Assembly (NCBI GenBank): GCA_023512435.1
Contig: JAILZP010000007.1
Coordinates: forward strand, 42,801-106,800
Reading direction: 5' to 3'
Source: Peptococcaceae bacterium
GTDB taxonomy: Bacteria > Bacillota > Desulfotomaculia > Desulfotomaculales > Desulfocucumaceae
DNA: 64,000 nt
The notes beneath the pieces were generated by a model. The model did not search any database, was not told the DNA's origin, and worked only from the letters and a program-made list of their open reading frames with translations. Shown one piece after another: positions 48,591 to 57,971 of the stretch (position 1 is its first letter; each line of letters starts with the position of its first letter). Position numbers and translations under genes: made by a program.

Positions 48591-50849
48591 ATGAGAAAGT
48601 CAGCCGCGGTAAAGCTGGCCGCCTGCCTTCTGGCGGCATCCGTGGCGGGCGCGCCGCTGCCCTCGTGGGCGGCCGGGCCCCCGGCCCCGGGCGTGGAAAA
48701 GGCAGCGGAAAAAAGCGCCTCCGCGCAGCCCGTCAACCCTTCAATGCCGCTGGAAAAGGCCATCGCCGCCGCCAGGGAAAAGGTGCCGGTGCCGGCGGAC
48801 CTGGACAAGTTCAGTTCGGACTACTCGGAGTACGGCGGAAAAGGCCGGTGGATGCTGCGCTGGTACAGCGGCAAGCCGCCGGCATCCAGCATGCACGTTA
48901 CGGTCAATGCGGTAACCGGTGAAGTGGAAAACCTGAATTTTTACAAGGGAGTGCAGCCCGGCGCCCGTTACAGCGGGCTTCCGGCCTACAGCCGGGAACA
49001 GTGCCTGGAGATCGCCCGGAAGGAAGGGAAGAGGCTCCTGCCGGAAAAGTTCTCCAGCACCGTTCTGTCGTCCCGGGAGCAATGGCACCCGCCGCTGTTG
49101 GCCGGCGAGCGGGACTACCCGGTGGTTTACGACTTCTATTTCAAGAGGACTTCAGGCGGCATCCCGGTGGCCGACCAGGGAATCAACATCGGAATCAACG
49201 CCGAGACCGGGGAACTGATGAGGTTCGACTGCAACTGGGACCCGGAGGCGAAGCTGCCGTCCCCGGAAGGGCGGGTCAGCCCCGGCGAGGCCAAAAAAAT
49301 CTTCATGGAGAAGGCCGGCCTCGAGCTGACCTACTTTATGACCCAGCGGGAAGACCCGGATTCGCCGGGGGAACTGAGGCTTGTCTACCGGCTCAAGCCC
49401 CCTGGGCGCTTCGTCCTGGACGCCCTGACCGGCGAAGTGGCGGATACCAATAAAATTGATTTTTACCTCGACGAGATGGGCGGCGGGGGCGGCGGCCCCA
49501 TGTACGCCGGCGAGGCCGGGAAAATGCAAATGTCCCTGACCCCGGCCGAAAACAGGGCGGTGCAGGAAACCAGGGATTTGATCGGCGCCGGCCGGGCCCA
49601 GGAACTGGCCGCCGGGCTGGTTGAAATACCCAGGGGCTACACCGCCGTAAGCAGGAACCTTGAACGGAACTACGGGGTTCCGGGCGGCAGAATCTGGAAC
49701 ATCCAGTTTTCCGACCCTGATAAGAAAAACCACATCTGGGTCGGGCTGGACGCCAGGACCGGCGGGCTGATCTCCTTCAGCCGGGAAGCCGCCATGGATC
49801 CCGGGGACTATTACAAGGAGCCCGAAGTGAAGGTAAGCGAAGAAGGGGCCCGGAAGGCCGCCCTGGACCTGATCAAAAAGCTGCAGCCCGCCAGGTCCGG
49901 CCAGGTGTCCCTGAGGGAGTCGGAAGCGGAGATGGGCCCCTGGATCAAGACGGGCAGTCCGGTGCCCCGGGCGTACACGTTTAATTTCGCCCGGATGGTC
50001 GCCGGCGTCGTTTATCCCGAAAACGGGTTCAGGGTAAGGGTCAGCTCCACCACCGGGGAGGTCCTTTCCTACCACATGACCTGGTGGGACGCTGAGTTCC
50101 CCAAGACCGGCGGGGTAATCGGCACGGCCGCGGCCAATGACAAATACCTGGCCGATCACCCCCTCACCCTGGAGTACAGCAGGGGCTACAAACGCTGGCA
50201 ACCGGAAAAGGACCCGCCGGCCTACTACCTGATTTACAGGCCCTCCGGCGGGTACGGGGCGATGCTGGACGCCTTCACCGGCCAGGAGATCGACTACCGG
50301 GGGAAACCGGTGCCCAAGAAGGGCAAGCAGCCTTTCACCGACATCGCCGGCCACCCGGCGGAGGAGGACATCAAGCTGCTGGCGGCGGAGGGCATCGTCA
50401 CCGGTGACGGAGGCAAATTCCGCCCCGACGACCCGGCCACCGCGGCCGAGGTCCTGGCCATGCTGGTCAAGGCCTGCGGCAACCGGGGACCATACTACCC
50501 CGCGGCCAAGGGCGAGGACGAACCCTGGTACAAGCAGGTGGTGGAAAGCGCCCTGGCCATGGGCATCCTGGATAAAGACTTCACCGTCAACCCGGAGATC
50601 GCCCTGAACAGGCTGCAACTGGCCCGCCTGGGCATCAACGCCGGCGGCTGGGGGAAACTGGCCGGGATTTCCCGGATCTTCCGGCTTGACGCCGCCGATG
50701 CCGGCTCGGTTCCGCCGGATTGGCTGGGATACGCGGCGGCGGCGGTGGGCATGGACCTCCTGCCCCTGGAAAACGGAAACTTCAATCCCGGGGGAGGGGT
50801 CACCCGGGCCCAGGCCGCCTCCTTCCTGGTGAAGCTGCTGAAAAGGTAA
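48591..50849 (+). CDS. Secreted YcdB/YcdC-repeat protein with S-layer homology domains
   Basis: A 752-residue exported protein: signal peptide (KLAACLLAASVAGAPLPSWA), repeated YcdB/YcdC-PepSY-like units with alternating beta strands (VTVNAVTGEVENLNFYKG; INIGINAETGELMRFDCNW; FVLDALTGEVADTN; VGLDARTGGLISF; VRVSSTTGEVLSYHM), then SLH modules near the C-terminus (FTDIAGHPAEEDIKLLAAEGIVTGDGGKFRPDDPATAAEVLAMLVKA; GNFNPGGGVTRAQAASFLVKLL). SLH domains anchor proteins to pyruvylated wall polymers. The role is unknown; the repeats may inhibit proteases or bind wall. ATG 48591 is chosen, with GGAGGT 12 bases upstream. Confidence 0.85.
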   Translation: MRKSAAVKLAACLLAASVAGAPLPSWAAGPPAPGVEKAAEKSASAQPVNPSMPLEKAIAAAREKVPVPADLDKFSSDYSEYGGKGRWMLRWYSGKPPASSMHVTVNAVTGEVENLNFYKGVQPGARYSGLPAYSREQCLEIARKEGKRLLPEKFSSTVLSSREQWHPPLLAGERDYPVVYDFYFKRTSGGIPVADQGINIGINAETGELMRFDCNWDPEAKLPSPEGRVSPGEAKKIFMEKAGLELTYFMTQREDPDSPGELRLVYRLKPPGRFVLDALTGEVADTNKIDFYLDEMGGGGGGPMYAGEAGKMQMSLTPAENRAVQETRDLIGAGRAQELAAGLVEIPRGYTAVSRNLERNYGVPGGRIWNIQFSDPDKKNHIWVGLDARTGGLISFSREAAMDPGDYYKEPEVKVSEEGARKAALDLIKKLQPARSGQVSLRESEAEMGPWIKTGSPVPRAYTFNFARMVAGVVYPENGFRVRVSSTTGEVLSYHMTWWDAEFPKTGGVIGTAAANDKYLADHPLTLEYSRGYKRWQPEKDPPAYYLIYRPSGGYGAMLDAFTGQEIDYRGKPVPKKGKQPFTDIAGHPAEEDIKLLAAEGIVTGDGGKFRPDDPATAAEVLAMLVKACGNRGPYYPAAKGEDEPWYKQVVESALAMGILDKDFTVNPEIALNRLQLARLGINAGGWGKLAGISRIFRLDAADAGSVPPDWLGYAAAAVGMDLLPLENGNFNPGGGVTRAQAASFLVKLLKR

Positions 50850-50875
50850 GACGGACCGGACCGGCCCGGCGTCGT

Positions 50876-50922
50876 GGAGGGGCTGCCCCAAAAGCATGTT
50901 TTTGGGGACGGCCCCCTCTTTA
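50876..50922 (+). terminator. Strong terminator after the SLH protein gene
   Basis: GAGGGG...GCCCCAAAA pairs with TTTTGGGG...CCCCCTC in a long GC-rich stem followed by TTT. Confidence 0.8.
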
Positions 50923-51026
50923 ATTTCTCAGGAAAGCCCCGCGCATGTCCCGGCTTTAGATTTTGTGTTCCCGTTCAAAAAAAAATTCTTGATAAAATGA
51001 CATAATTTTGCTAATATTTAAATAAA

Positions 51027-51056
51027 TTGACAAAATAATGCATGAAAGTCTAAAAT
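51027..51056 (+). promoter_or_regulatory. Sigma-A promoter of the chemoreceptor gene
   Basis: TTGACA (51027-51032), 18-base spacer, TAAAAT (51051-51056), in AT-rich DNA about 65 bases before the start codon. Confidence 0.55.
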
Positions 51057-51120
51057 TAATGTCTGAAACAGGAAAAGAGATGACTGAATGCGGATGCAAC
51101 AAAATGGAGGTGGGTTGAAG

Positions 51121-52770
51121 GTGCGTTCTTTGGGAGTAAAAGTGGGAGTCATCTTGCTTCTGGTAATGCTGCCTGTGTTTTTGGGAGTCACCCTCTACAA
51201 CCAGTACCAGGAATCCCGGAACATAAAGAACATGCACCTGGAGCGGGCGCGCATACTGGCCATAACGGGGGCCGCGGCCATAGGGAAGATGTTCGAAGAC
51301 GCCGTGGCCTCCGGGCAGCTGACCATGGATCAGGTTTTTGACACCAATTACGTAGAAATTCCAGGATCCAACCCCAAGCGGTTCAAAACCGCCTATGACG
51401 ACTGGGCTGACAAAAACATCAGGCAGGTTACGGAGTCCTTCCTGAAGGACGAAACGGTGGTCTTCGCGGCGCCGGTGGACAGAAACGGCTACCTGCCGAC
51501 CCACAACCTTAAATACAGCAAGGGCGCCTTCAACGATCCCGCCAACCGCACCAAGAGGATATTCGACGATCCCGTGGGCATAAAAGCGGCCCGGAACAGC
51601 GACACTTTTTTAATGCAGGAGTACAGGCGGGACACCGGTGAAATAATGTGGGACGTGTCGGCGCCAATCACCGTCGGCGGAAAGCAGTGGGGGTCCTTCA
51701 GGATTGGCTACTCCATGGACAGGACTTACCGGCAGATAGCCGCCGCCAGGTACAGGGTGCTGGCCCTCAGCCTGGCCTATTCCGCGGTGCTGGTCTTGCT
51801 CTCGGTGGCGGTGTTCAGGATGGTCGCCAGGCCTTTGAAGGCCATTTCCGCTGAGGCGGCGATAATGGCCCGGGGCGACCTCCGGGGCGGTGAATTCACG
51901 TACAGGGGCAGGGACGAGATAGGCCGGCTGGCCGTGGATTTCAACAGGATGCGGGAAAACCTGCGGGGACTGGTGGGCAGCTTCAAAGAAAAAAGCCTCA
52001 AGCTGAGTTCCGCCGCCCAGCAGCTGACGGCCACGGCCGAGCAGTCCTCCTCGTCCGCCGTGGCCACGGCGGCCACCATCAGCGAGATTGCCTCGGCGGG
52101 AAACGAGGTGTCCGCCCACATGAAAAAAGTGATGGAACAGACGGCGGCCGCCCAGGAAATGGCAGGGGAAGGGAAAAAGAAACTGGTTGACATGGAGGGC
52201 AGGATCGGCCGTATAGCGGAGATCTCGAGGTCGATTGCCGGTGACGTTGACGAGCTGGCCGGCAAGGCGAAAAACATATCCCGGATGACGAGCCTGATTA
52301 CCCAGATTGCCGACCAGACCAACCTCCTGGCCCTGAACGCCGCCATCGAGGCTGCCCGGGCGGGCGAGGCCGGAAAGGGGTTTGCCGTGGTCGCCGACGA
52401 GGTCAGGAAACTGGCCGAGCAGTCTTCCGGTGCGGCGAAGGATATCATGGCCGTGACCCAGTTGATTGAGATAGGGACCGAGAAAGTCGTCCAGGCCGTC
52501 AGCTCAGGGGAGGAGGAAATCGGCCAGGGTACGAAAGCGGTGCTGGAAGCCGGGAAAATCTTCGAGGAGATCATCGGCGCCGTGGAGGAGCTCGCGGTTA
52601 ACGTGCACGGGACCGTGGACCGGGTGGGGAAGGTCGATGAAGCCTTGCAGGACATTGCGGCGGCCACCCAGGAGCAGAGCGCGGCCAGCCAGGAGGTTGC
52701 GGCGTCGGCGGAAATGCTGGGCAAGATGGCCGCTGAAATCCTGGAAGCGACCGACAAATTTGTCGTTTAA
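51121..52770 (+). CDS. Methyl-accepting chemotaxis protein
   Basis: A 549-residue transmembrane receptor. It has an N-terminal membrane segment ([19 protein letters not shown]), an extracytoplasmic Cache-like sensor ([25 protein letters not shown] ... [14 protein letters not shown] ... [21 protein letters not shown]), a second membrane segment (about 220-240), a HAMP domain ([20 protein letters not shown]), and a signalling domain with the hairpin tip [43 protein letters not shown]. No haem motif is visible. GTG 51121 is chosen, with GGAGGT 9 bases upstream. No che genes are adjacent. Confidence 0.92.
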   Translation: MRSLGVKVGVILLLVMLPVFLGVTLYNQYQESRNIKNMHLERARILAITGAAAIGKMFEDAVASGQLTMDQVFDTNYVEIPGSNPKRFKTAYDDWADKNIRQVTESFLKDETVVFAAPVDRNGYLPTHNLKYSKGAFNDPANRTKRIFDDPVGIKAARNSDTFLMQEYRRDTGEIMWDVSAPITVGGKQWGSFRIGYSMDRTYRQIAAARYRVLALSLAYSAVLVLLSVAVFRMVARPLKAISAEAAIMARGDLRGGEFTYRGRDEIGRLAVDFNRMRENLRGLVGSFKEKSLKLSSAAQQLTATAEQSSSSAVATAATISEIASAGNEVSAHMKKVMEQTAAAQEMAGEGKKKLVDMEGRIGRIAEISRSIAGDVDELAGKAKNISRMTSLITQIADQTNLLALNAAIEAARAGEAGKGFAVVADEVRKLAEQSSGAAKDIMAVTQLIEIGTEKVVQAVSSGEEEIGQGTKAVLEAGKIFEEIIGAVEELAVNVHGTVDRVGKVDEALQDIAAATQEQSAASQEVAASAEMLGKMAAEILEATDKFVV

Positions 52771-52821
52771 CCCAGCAAAAAGCCCTTATTTATCAAGGAT
52801 TGCCCGTTTTCGGTCAGGCAT

Positions 52822-53254
52822 AAAACACGGGGACGGTTCACTTGTTTGGGTAAAACACGTGTTTGGGTAAAACACGGGGACGGTTCACTTGTTTGAAAAT
52901 AAAAGGGATGATAGAATACAAAAAACGAAAGAGAGAAGCGGAGTGCCTAGGAAAGCGAGACAGAAAAGCAAAACTGGGATTTATCACGTAATAATGCGAG
53001 GAATAAATTGCCAGGATATTTCCCATGACGATGAAGACCGTATAAGATTTTTGGAAACGCTTTGTCGTGTTTCCGTATAAAGTAATTCAGAAGTGCTTGG
53101 CTATTGCCTGATGAGCAATTACGTTCACCTGTTGATAAAAGAAGACGGTAGCGTCTATATCTGATGTTATGAAGAGACTAGGCACCAGTTACGGATTACT
53201 GGCTTGACCGTCGATATTAAACAAGCGCAAACAAGTGAACCGTCCCCTTGTTTG
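52822..53254 (+). mobile_element. Decayed RAYT transposase element (internal deletion)
   Basis: Ends are the same inverted repeat as the intact element at 55632-56523: GGGGACGGTTCACTTGTTTG on the left (present twice, near 52829 and 52871) and its complement at 53228-53254. Inside, the first part of the transposase is readable to a premature stop at 53080. The HxH metal motif is damaged (NYVH instead of NHVH), and about 480 bases are missing between a TTACG and a TTACTGG sequence, consistent with deletion at a TACTGG microhomology. A small, non-coding derivative in a MITE-like state. Confidence 0.85.
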
Positions 53255-53265
53255 TTGTTTGTCCT

Positions 53266-53296
53266 AAAAAAAGTGCCTCTGGCAATTCAGAGGCGC
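53266..53296 (-). terminator. Terminator of the perR-rubrerythrin operon
   Basis: Read on the minus strand, GCGCCTCTG pairs with CAGAGGCAC (core GCCTCTG/CAGAGGC), followed by TTTTTTT. Confidence 0.75.
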
Positions 53297-53316
53297 TTTT
53301 AGCCCGAAGGGCGACC

Positions 53317-53739
53317 TTATTTGAAGTACCTGTTCAACAAGCCCTCCAGGGCCCGGGCGTGCCTGGCCTCGTCCCGGGACGACACGTCCAGGGCGTCGTG
53401 GGCGTGGTCGTTTCCCAGTTCCTTGGCCTTGACCGCAGCCTCTCTTTTAATCCGGTTGGCCATTTTTTCCCCTTCCAGCATCTTCTTGATGTTTTCCTTC
53501 GTGCTTTCGGAGATTACCCCGTTGAGCTCGGCAAATTGGGCTGCGTGCCAGGCCTCGTCCATGGCGATGGACTCAAGCACCAGGGCCACTTCGGGATAAC
53601 CCTCCCGCTGGGCTTGACGGGCCATGGCCAGGTATACGCCCACCTCCCAGGTCTCGCCCTTGAATTCCTTGGCCACGGCTTCTTCGACTTCAGTTCCTTT
53701 GGTGATTCCAATCTTGACCTCATTAATCAGGTCCGCCAT
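53317..53739 (-). CDS. Rubrerythrin-like ferritin-fold protein without rubredoxin domain
   Basis: A 140-residue four-helix diiron protein. Ligand motifs are visible: [21 protein letters not shown] (Glu), [18 protein letters not shown] (Glu-x-x-His type) and [17 protein letters not shown]. Rubrerythrins reduce hydrogen peroxide in anaerobes. The usual C-terminal rubredoxin CxxC module is missing, so it needs an external electron donor or resembles sulerythrin/ferritin-like forms. The start at 53739 overlaps the end of perR, so the two are co-translated and peroxide-regulated. Confidence 0.88.
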   Translation of the reverse strand: MADLINEVKIGITKGTEVEEAVAKEFKGETWEVGVYLAMARQAQREGYPEVALVLESIAMDEAWHAAQFAELNGVISESTKENIKKMLEGEKMANRIKREAAVKAKELGNDHAHDALDVSSRDEARHARALEGLLNRYFK

Positions 53740-54190
53740 TTCTCTTTTCCTCCTCCGTATTTGTTTTCGGTCTGCTGCCCCTGCATTCGGGGCAATAGCC
53801 GTAAAAATGCAGGTTCACGAATTTGATCTCGCAGTGCGTTGCGAAGGCCGCCATGTGAACATAATTTCCGATATCGTCCGGGAAATCGTCCACGTCGTCA
53901 ACCCTCCCGCAGGACAGGCAGATAAAGTGGGGGTGGGGAGACACGTTGGCGTCATACCGGTATATGTTTTCACCGGTGTTGAAGCGCTGGATGAAGCCCA
54001 TTTCTTCAAGGGACCGCACGGTTTTGTAGACGGTGTTGAAGCTGATGGCCGGGAAGGTCTTTCGCACCTCCCGGTAAACGTGCTCCGCCGTGGGGTGGGC
54101 CTTGCTCCCGGACAGCAGCCGGTAAATCAGCTCTCTCTGCGGTGTGGTCCGGAGGCCCTTTTTTTTAAACAATTCTTTGATATCAGCCAT
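53723..54190 (-). CDS. perR: Fur-family peroxide-responsive repressor, PerR-like
   Basis: A 155-residue Fur/PerR repressor. The winged helix ([58 protein letters not shown]) is followed by the metal-binding dimerisation domain: [14 protein letters not shown] and YGYCPEC, supplying two CxxC zinc pairs. An Asp in the regulatory site position ([10 protein letters not shown]) is compatible with PerR. The coupling with a rubrerythrin gene and the ATAATnATTAT operators also favour PerR over Fur or Zur. Confidence 0.88.
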   Translation of the reverse strand: MADIKELFKKKGLRTTPQRELIYRLLSGSKAHPTAEHVYREVRKTFPAISFNTVYKTVRSLEEMGFIQRFNTGENIYRYDANVSPHPHFICLSCGRVDDVDDFPDDIGNYVHMAAFATHCEIKFVNLHFYGYCPECRGSRPKTNTEEEKRNGGPD

Positions 54191-54205
54191 GTTTTCACCA
54201 TGAGG

Positions 54206-54233
54206 ATAATCATTATTATGAGATAATTATTAC
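54206..54233. promoter_or_regulatory. Two PerR/Fur-type boxes upstream of perR
   Basis: ATAATCATTAT (54206-54216) matches the core of the Per box (TTATAATnATTATAA) exactly over 11 positions; ATAATTATTAC (54223-54233) matches 10 of 11. They lie 16-43 bases upstream of the perR start codon and indicate autoregulation. Confidence 0.65.
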
Positions 54234-54292
54234 TCATTATTTACCTGCTGTCAAGTAGCATTTATATTTTAAGAAAGATTTAAGAAAAGAAT

Positions 54293-54440
54293 GAGCTTCG
54301 GAATGATCCGAAGCTCCCCGGTCTTATATTGCTACTTTTTATGGCTTTTTATTTAAAGCGGGCTTTTACAGCCCGGTCACCCAGCCGAAGTTGTCGGGCA
54401 GCAGGCCGGTGCCAAAGGCCTTGATGGTTGTGGCAAGTTC
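54293..54440 (-). pseudogene. Remnant of the 3' end of an ilvE-like aminotransferase gene
   Basis: On the minus strand the sequence ending at 54366 encodes KAFGTGLLPDNFGWVTGL and a stop, nearly the same as the C-terminus of the intact ilvE at 56713 (GVQYGLLPDDFGWVTEL). A terminator-like hairpin, GAGCTTCGG...CCGAAGCTC at 54293-54318, corresponds to the ilvE terminator at 56643-56672. No further aminotransferase sequence is found upstream. So the 3' end plus terminator of an ilvE gene occurs twice, bracketing the region 54440-56640. Confidence 0.75.
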
Positions 54441-54559
54441 ATGCAATAATTGGCTGGCAGGAAATAACATTTAAGTGTTGAAGAAGTATATGATAAATAA
54501 AAAGGTGATAGTTGTTTATGACAAAAAAAATAATATCTGCCAAACACGAGGGGGTCTTA

Positions 54560-55606
54560 ATGAAAAGAATATTGTTATTTATAGGATTTCTTTTAAGCCT
54601 TCCTTTTCTATTCCTCGGCTATGTCATGCTCACCGATTATAGACCGGCCGCTGTCACGGCATTAGCTGTAAGCAACAATCAAAACATCCCGATAAAAAAG
54701 GGAGAACCTTTATCGGCGCTGACCTTTAATATCGGGTATTGCGGGCTTGATGAAAACCAGGATTTCTTTGTTGATGGGGGAAGCATGTCCCGCTCCAGGA
54801 GCAAAGAACAAACCCGGATCAACCTGCAGAAAATCGCTTCCTTCATAGCCCGGCAAAACTCTTCATTTATTCTGTTGCAAGAGGTGGATGTGAATTCCTC
54901 AAGGAGTTATAACATAAATCAATTTGCGGCCCTGGAGGAAAAATTGCCTGACTATGGTTCGACATTTGGCTTGAATTATAAAGTCGCCTGGGTGCCGGTT
55001 CCGCTAACCCGCCCCATGGGTTCCGTAACTTCGGGTTTAGCCACTTTTTCCAGGAAAAAGATAACTTCCGGAACCCGCTATCAGTATCCCGGACATGAGA
55101 AGTGGCCAAAACAACTGTTTGAATTGGACCGTTGCTTTATTGAAACCAGATTGCCTGTTGAGGACGGCCATGAGCTTATTTTGATTAATTCTCATCTATC
55201 CGCGTTTGATGAAGGTGGTCGAATACGAAAGGAGCAGCTCAAGTTTCTCAAAGAATATATTGTCAATGAGTTCGGCAGGGGAAACTACATAATCGTAGGC
55301 GGAGACTGGAATCACGTTCTTCCCGGTACCGGTCCGGACAAGTTTGAAACCACTGAAAAACGGCCCTTTTGGCTGCAGGATCTGCCAGATGATTTTACTC
55401 CCAATGGTTTTAACTGGGCTGTTGATCCTAGCATCCCATCTGTCCGTACGGTGGCATCGCCTTATAGAAAAGGGATGAATTTTACTGCAGTAATTGACGG
55501 TTTTTTAGTCTCCAACAACATTAAAGTAACGAAGGTATTTGGCCAGGACTTAGGCTTTGCCAACAGTGATCACAACCCGGTAATATGCCAATTCATTTTA
55601 CAATAA
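54560..55606 (+). CDS. Endonuclease/exonuclease/phosphatase family protein
   Basis: A 348-residue protein with an N-terminal membrane segment (ILLFIGFLLSLPFLFLGYVML) and an EEP domain: LTFNIGYCG, ILLQEVDVNSSRSYN (catalytic Glu), INSHLSAFDEGGRIRKEQLKFL, VGGDWNHVLPG (Asp-x-Asn) and FANSDHNPVICQF (Asp-His). Such proteins hydrolyse phosphodiesters of lipids, sugars or DNA; a membrane-tethered form suggests a phospholipid or sugar-phosphate substrate. ATG 54560 is chosen, with GAGGGGG upstream. Codon use is AT-richer than the neighbours, suggesting acquisition. Confidence 0.85.
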   Translation: MKRILLFIGFLLSLPFLFLGYVMLTDYRPAAVTALAVSNNQNIPIKKGEPLSALTFNIGYCGLDENQDFFVDGGSMSRSRSKEQTRINLQKIASFIARQNSSFILLQEVDVNSSRSYNINQFAALEEKLPDYGSTFGLNYKVAWVPVPLTRPMGSVTSGLATFSRKKITSGTRYQYPGHEKWPKQLFELDRCFIETRLPVEDGHELILINSHLSAFDEGGRIRKEQLKFLKEYIVNEFGRGNYIIVGGDWNHVLPGTGPDKFETTEKRPFWLQDLPDDFTPNGFNWAVDPSIPSVRTVASPYRKGMNFTAVIDGFLVSNNIKVTKVFGQDLGFANSDHNPVICQFILQ

Positions 55607-55631
55607 ATAACCGGGGCAGCTCCACGCAGAG

Positions 55632-56523
55632 CAAACACGGGGACGGTTCACTTGTTTGAAAATAAAAGGGATGATAGAATAGAAAAAACGAAAGAGAGAA
55701 GCAGAGTGCCTAGGAAAGCGAGACAGAAAAGCAAGACTGGGATTTATCACATAATAATGCGAGGAATAAATCGCCAGGACATTTTCCATGACGATGAAGA
55801 CCGTATAAGATTTTTGGAAACGCTTTGTCGTGTTTCTGTAGAAAGTAATGCAGAAGTGCTTGGCTATTGCCTGATGAGCAATCACGTTCACCTGTTGATA
55901 AAAGAAGGCGGTAGCGGTATATCTCATGTCATGAAGAGACTAGGCACCAGTTACGCGTACTGGTACAACTGGAAACATGAACACACGGGGCATGTGTTTC
56001 AGGACAGATTCAAAAGCGAATGCGTGGAAAACGACACGTACCTTATAACAGTCATTAGATATATCCACCGAAATCCCGTAAAGGCCAAACTTGTGCTAAA
56101 ACCGGACGACTACTATTGGAGTAGTTGCCGAATATATTATGGAGTGGGAGAAAACCCTCCCGGTTTGACGCAGACACAATTAATCTTAGGGCTTTTTGAT
56201 GAGCAGAAAGAAAAGGCAGTAGAAAGAATGCGTTTTTTTGAGGCCGAAGACAACGATGACCAATGCCTGGACGATTTCAGGCAAAAACGTTTGAGTCGGG
56301 AGACAGCCCGGCAAGCGATTACGGAAAAACTGAACGGACGGCCAATAGGAGTGCTGCAGCAAATACCACCGGATGAGCGAAAAACAATCTTAAAACAGCT
56401 TAAACAGATCGAAGGATTGAGTTTGAGACAAATCTCTCGGATTACTGGCCTGACCGTACACACAATCTATAAAGCATAATTGATATCAAACAAGTCCAAA
56501 CAATTGAACCGTCCCCTTGTTTG
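55632..56523 (+). mobile_element. RAYT-type transposase element with palindromic ends
   Basis: An apparently intact element of 892 bases. The ends are inverted copies of a 27-base sequence (55632-55658 and 56497-56523) that match at 25 positions and contain GGGGACGGTTCA; each end is itself bounded by CAAACA/TGTTTG. It contains one transposase gene. The decayed relative at 52822-53254 shows the element has been copied within this region. Confidence 0.88.
55706..56479 (+). CDS. REP-associated tyrosine transposase (Y1/HUH, IS200-like)
   Basis: A 257-residue transposase. It begins PRKARQKSKTGIYHIIMRGINRQDIFHDDEDRIRFLETL, as typical of TnpA-REP proteins, then the HUH metal motif MSNHVHLLIKEG and the catalytic Tyr in VIRYIHRNPVKAKLV. 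The C-terminal half (QIEGLSLRQISRITGLTVHTIYKA) is a helix-turn-helix. GTG 55706 is chosen because homologues start at this PRKAR; an in-frame TTG at 55652 lies within the terminal repeat. These enzymes process single-stranded palindromic ends. Confidence 0.9.
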   Translation: MPRKARQKSKTGIYHIIMRGINRQDIFHDDEDRIRFLETLCRVSVESNAEVLGYCLMSNHVHLLIKEGGSGISHVMKRLGTSYAYWYNWKHEHTGHVFQDRFKSECVENDTYLITVIRYIHRNPVKAKLVLKPDDYYWSSCRIYYGVGENPPGLTQTQLILGLFDEQKEKAVERMRFFEAEDNDDQCLDDFRQKRLSRETARQAITEKLNGRPIGVLQQIPPDERKTILKQLKQIEGLSLRQISRITGLTVHTIYKA

Positions 56524-56642
56524 ATTATCGGTGTTTTCGCAGATTATATGTACGGGTATGTCGGCGGGGTTCCGGAGAGGTAACCGGGCCCTGGCGAAGG
56601 TCAGGTAGGGGCAGGTTAGGTTCGTTTTCCTGGCCGTCCATG

Positions 56643-56672
56643 AAAAAGGGAGCTTCGTCCGAAGCTCCCTGA
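56643..56672 (-). terminator. Terminator of ilvE
   Basis: GGGAGCTTC and GAAGCTCCC form a 9-base-pair stem with a short loop; read on the minus strand it is followed by TTTTT. Confidence 0.85.
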
Positions 56673-56712
56673 TCTTGTGCTGTGTTCTTTTGCATTTAAT
56701 CTGGGTAAAGAT

Positions 56713-57780
56713 TCACAGCTCGGTCACCCAGCCGAAGTCGTCGGGCAGCAGGCCGTACTGGACTCCGGTGATGTAGTCGTAAAGTTTCTGGGATACCTTG
56801 CCCACGCTGCCGTCCCCCGGGATGATCACCTTGTCGTTCCACTTCAGTTCGCTGACCGGCGAGATGACGGCGGCCGTTCCGGTGCCGAAGATCTCCTGCA
56901 GGGTTCCTTTTTTGTAGGCCTCGTAGACCTCGTCGATGGCGATTGGTTCTTCCTTCACCTTGAGGCCCCAGTTCCTGGCGGCCTGAAGCACCGAGTCCCT
57001 GGTGATGCCGCCCAGGATGCTGCCTTCCAGGGGAGGGGTGATCACCTCGTCGTTGATGACGAAGAAAATGTTCATGGTGCCCACTTCTTCGATGTACTTG
57101 AACTGGCAGCCGTCAAGCCAGAGGACCTGGGTGTACCCGGCCTTTTTGGCCTCTTCGGCCGCCAGCAGGCTGGCCGCGTAGTTGGCCGGGGTCTTCACGT
57201 AGCCCAGGCCGCCCCTGACCGCCCTGACGTACTTGTCGGTGACGTATATTTTTACCGGCTTGAACCCTTCCGGGTAGTAAGCCCCCACCGGGGAGAGGAT
57301 AATCATGAACTTGTATGTGCTGGACGGCCTGACCCCCAGGTAGGGGTCGGTGGCGATGACGAAGGGCCTGATGTACAGGGATGTCTCCTTGGAACCGGGC
57401 ACCCAGTCCTTTTCCATTTCAACCAGCTTGATCAGGGCTTCGTAGAAAAGATCCTCATCCACCCTGGGGATGCACAGCCTCTCGGCCGACCGGTTGAGCC
57501 TGGATATGTAGGCCCTCGGGCGGAAAATGCCTATTTTCCCGTTGCTTCTCCGGTAGGCCTTCATGCCCTCAAATATGGCCTGGCCGTAATGCAGCACCAT
57601 GGTGGAAGGTTCCAGGGCCAGCGGCTGGTACGGCTCGATGCGGGGGTTCTTCCAGCCGTCGGGGGCCGCATAGTCCATGGTAAACATGTGGTCGGTGAAA
57701 ATGGTGCCGAAGGCAAGTTCGCTGTCCAGGGGCTTCTTCTTTGGGGCATCCGTTTTTTTCACGGTTATGCTGTACATCAT
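56713..57780 (-). CDS. ilvE: Branched-chain amino acid aminotransferase
   Basis: A 355-residue fold-type IV PLP enzyme transferring amino groups between Leu/Ile/Val and 2-oxoglutarate. Motifs: LHYGQAIFEGMKAYR, FRPRAYISRLNRSAERLCIP, LYIRPFVIATDPYLGV, PLP lysine in GLGYVKTPANYAASL, QVLWLDGCQFKYIEEVGTMNIFFV, and ILGGITRDSVLQAARNWG. It resembles the longer BCAT group that includes the mammalian enzymes and Bacillus YwaA. GGAGTGG precedes ATG 57780. A second copy of its 3' end is at 54293-54440. Confidence 0.95.
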   Translation of the reverse strand: MMYSITVKKTDAPKKKPLDSELAFGTIFTDHMFTMDYAAPDGWKNPRIEPYQPLALEPSTMVLHYGQAIFEGMKAYRRSNGKIGIFRPRAYISRLNRSAERLCIPRVDEDLFYEALIKLVEMEKDWVPGSKETSLYIRPFVIATDPYLGVRPSSTYKFMIILSPVGAYYPEGFKPVKIYVTDKYVRAVRGGLGYVKTPANYAASLLAAEEAKKAGYTQVLWLDGCQFKYIEEVGTMNIFFVINDEVITPPLEGSILGGITRDSVLQAARNWGLKVKEEPIAIDEVYEAYKKGTLQEIFGTGTAAVISPVSELKWNDKVIIPGDGSVGKVSQKLYDYITGVQYGLLPDDFGWVTEL

Positions 57781-57971
57781 TCCACTCCTCCTTAAATAAC
57801 CCGCACCCTTTGTTTAATATTATATAAAATGTAACGGGACAGTTGTTGGGCATTATCAGGTAATTCTCTGTTCCTGGTTGTTTTCCTGCAAATAAGATGA
57901 ATCTTCGGAAAAAGGACCCCCGTTATTGATTTTTGTCCATCCAGACTTTACAATTAACCTGAGGTTAAAGC

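Noticed and set aside
52889..53080. A short ORF as an independent small protein
   Set aside because: It is the first 63 codons of the RAYT transposase in a copy with a premature stop and a deleted core.
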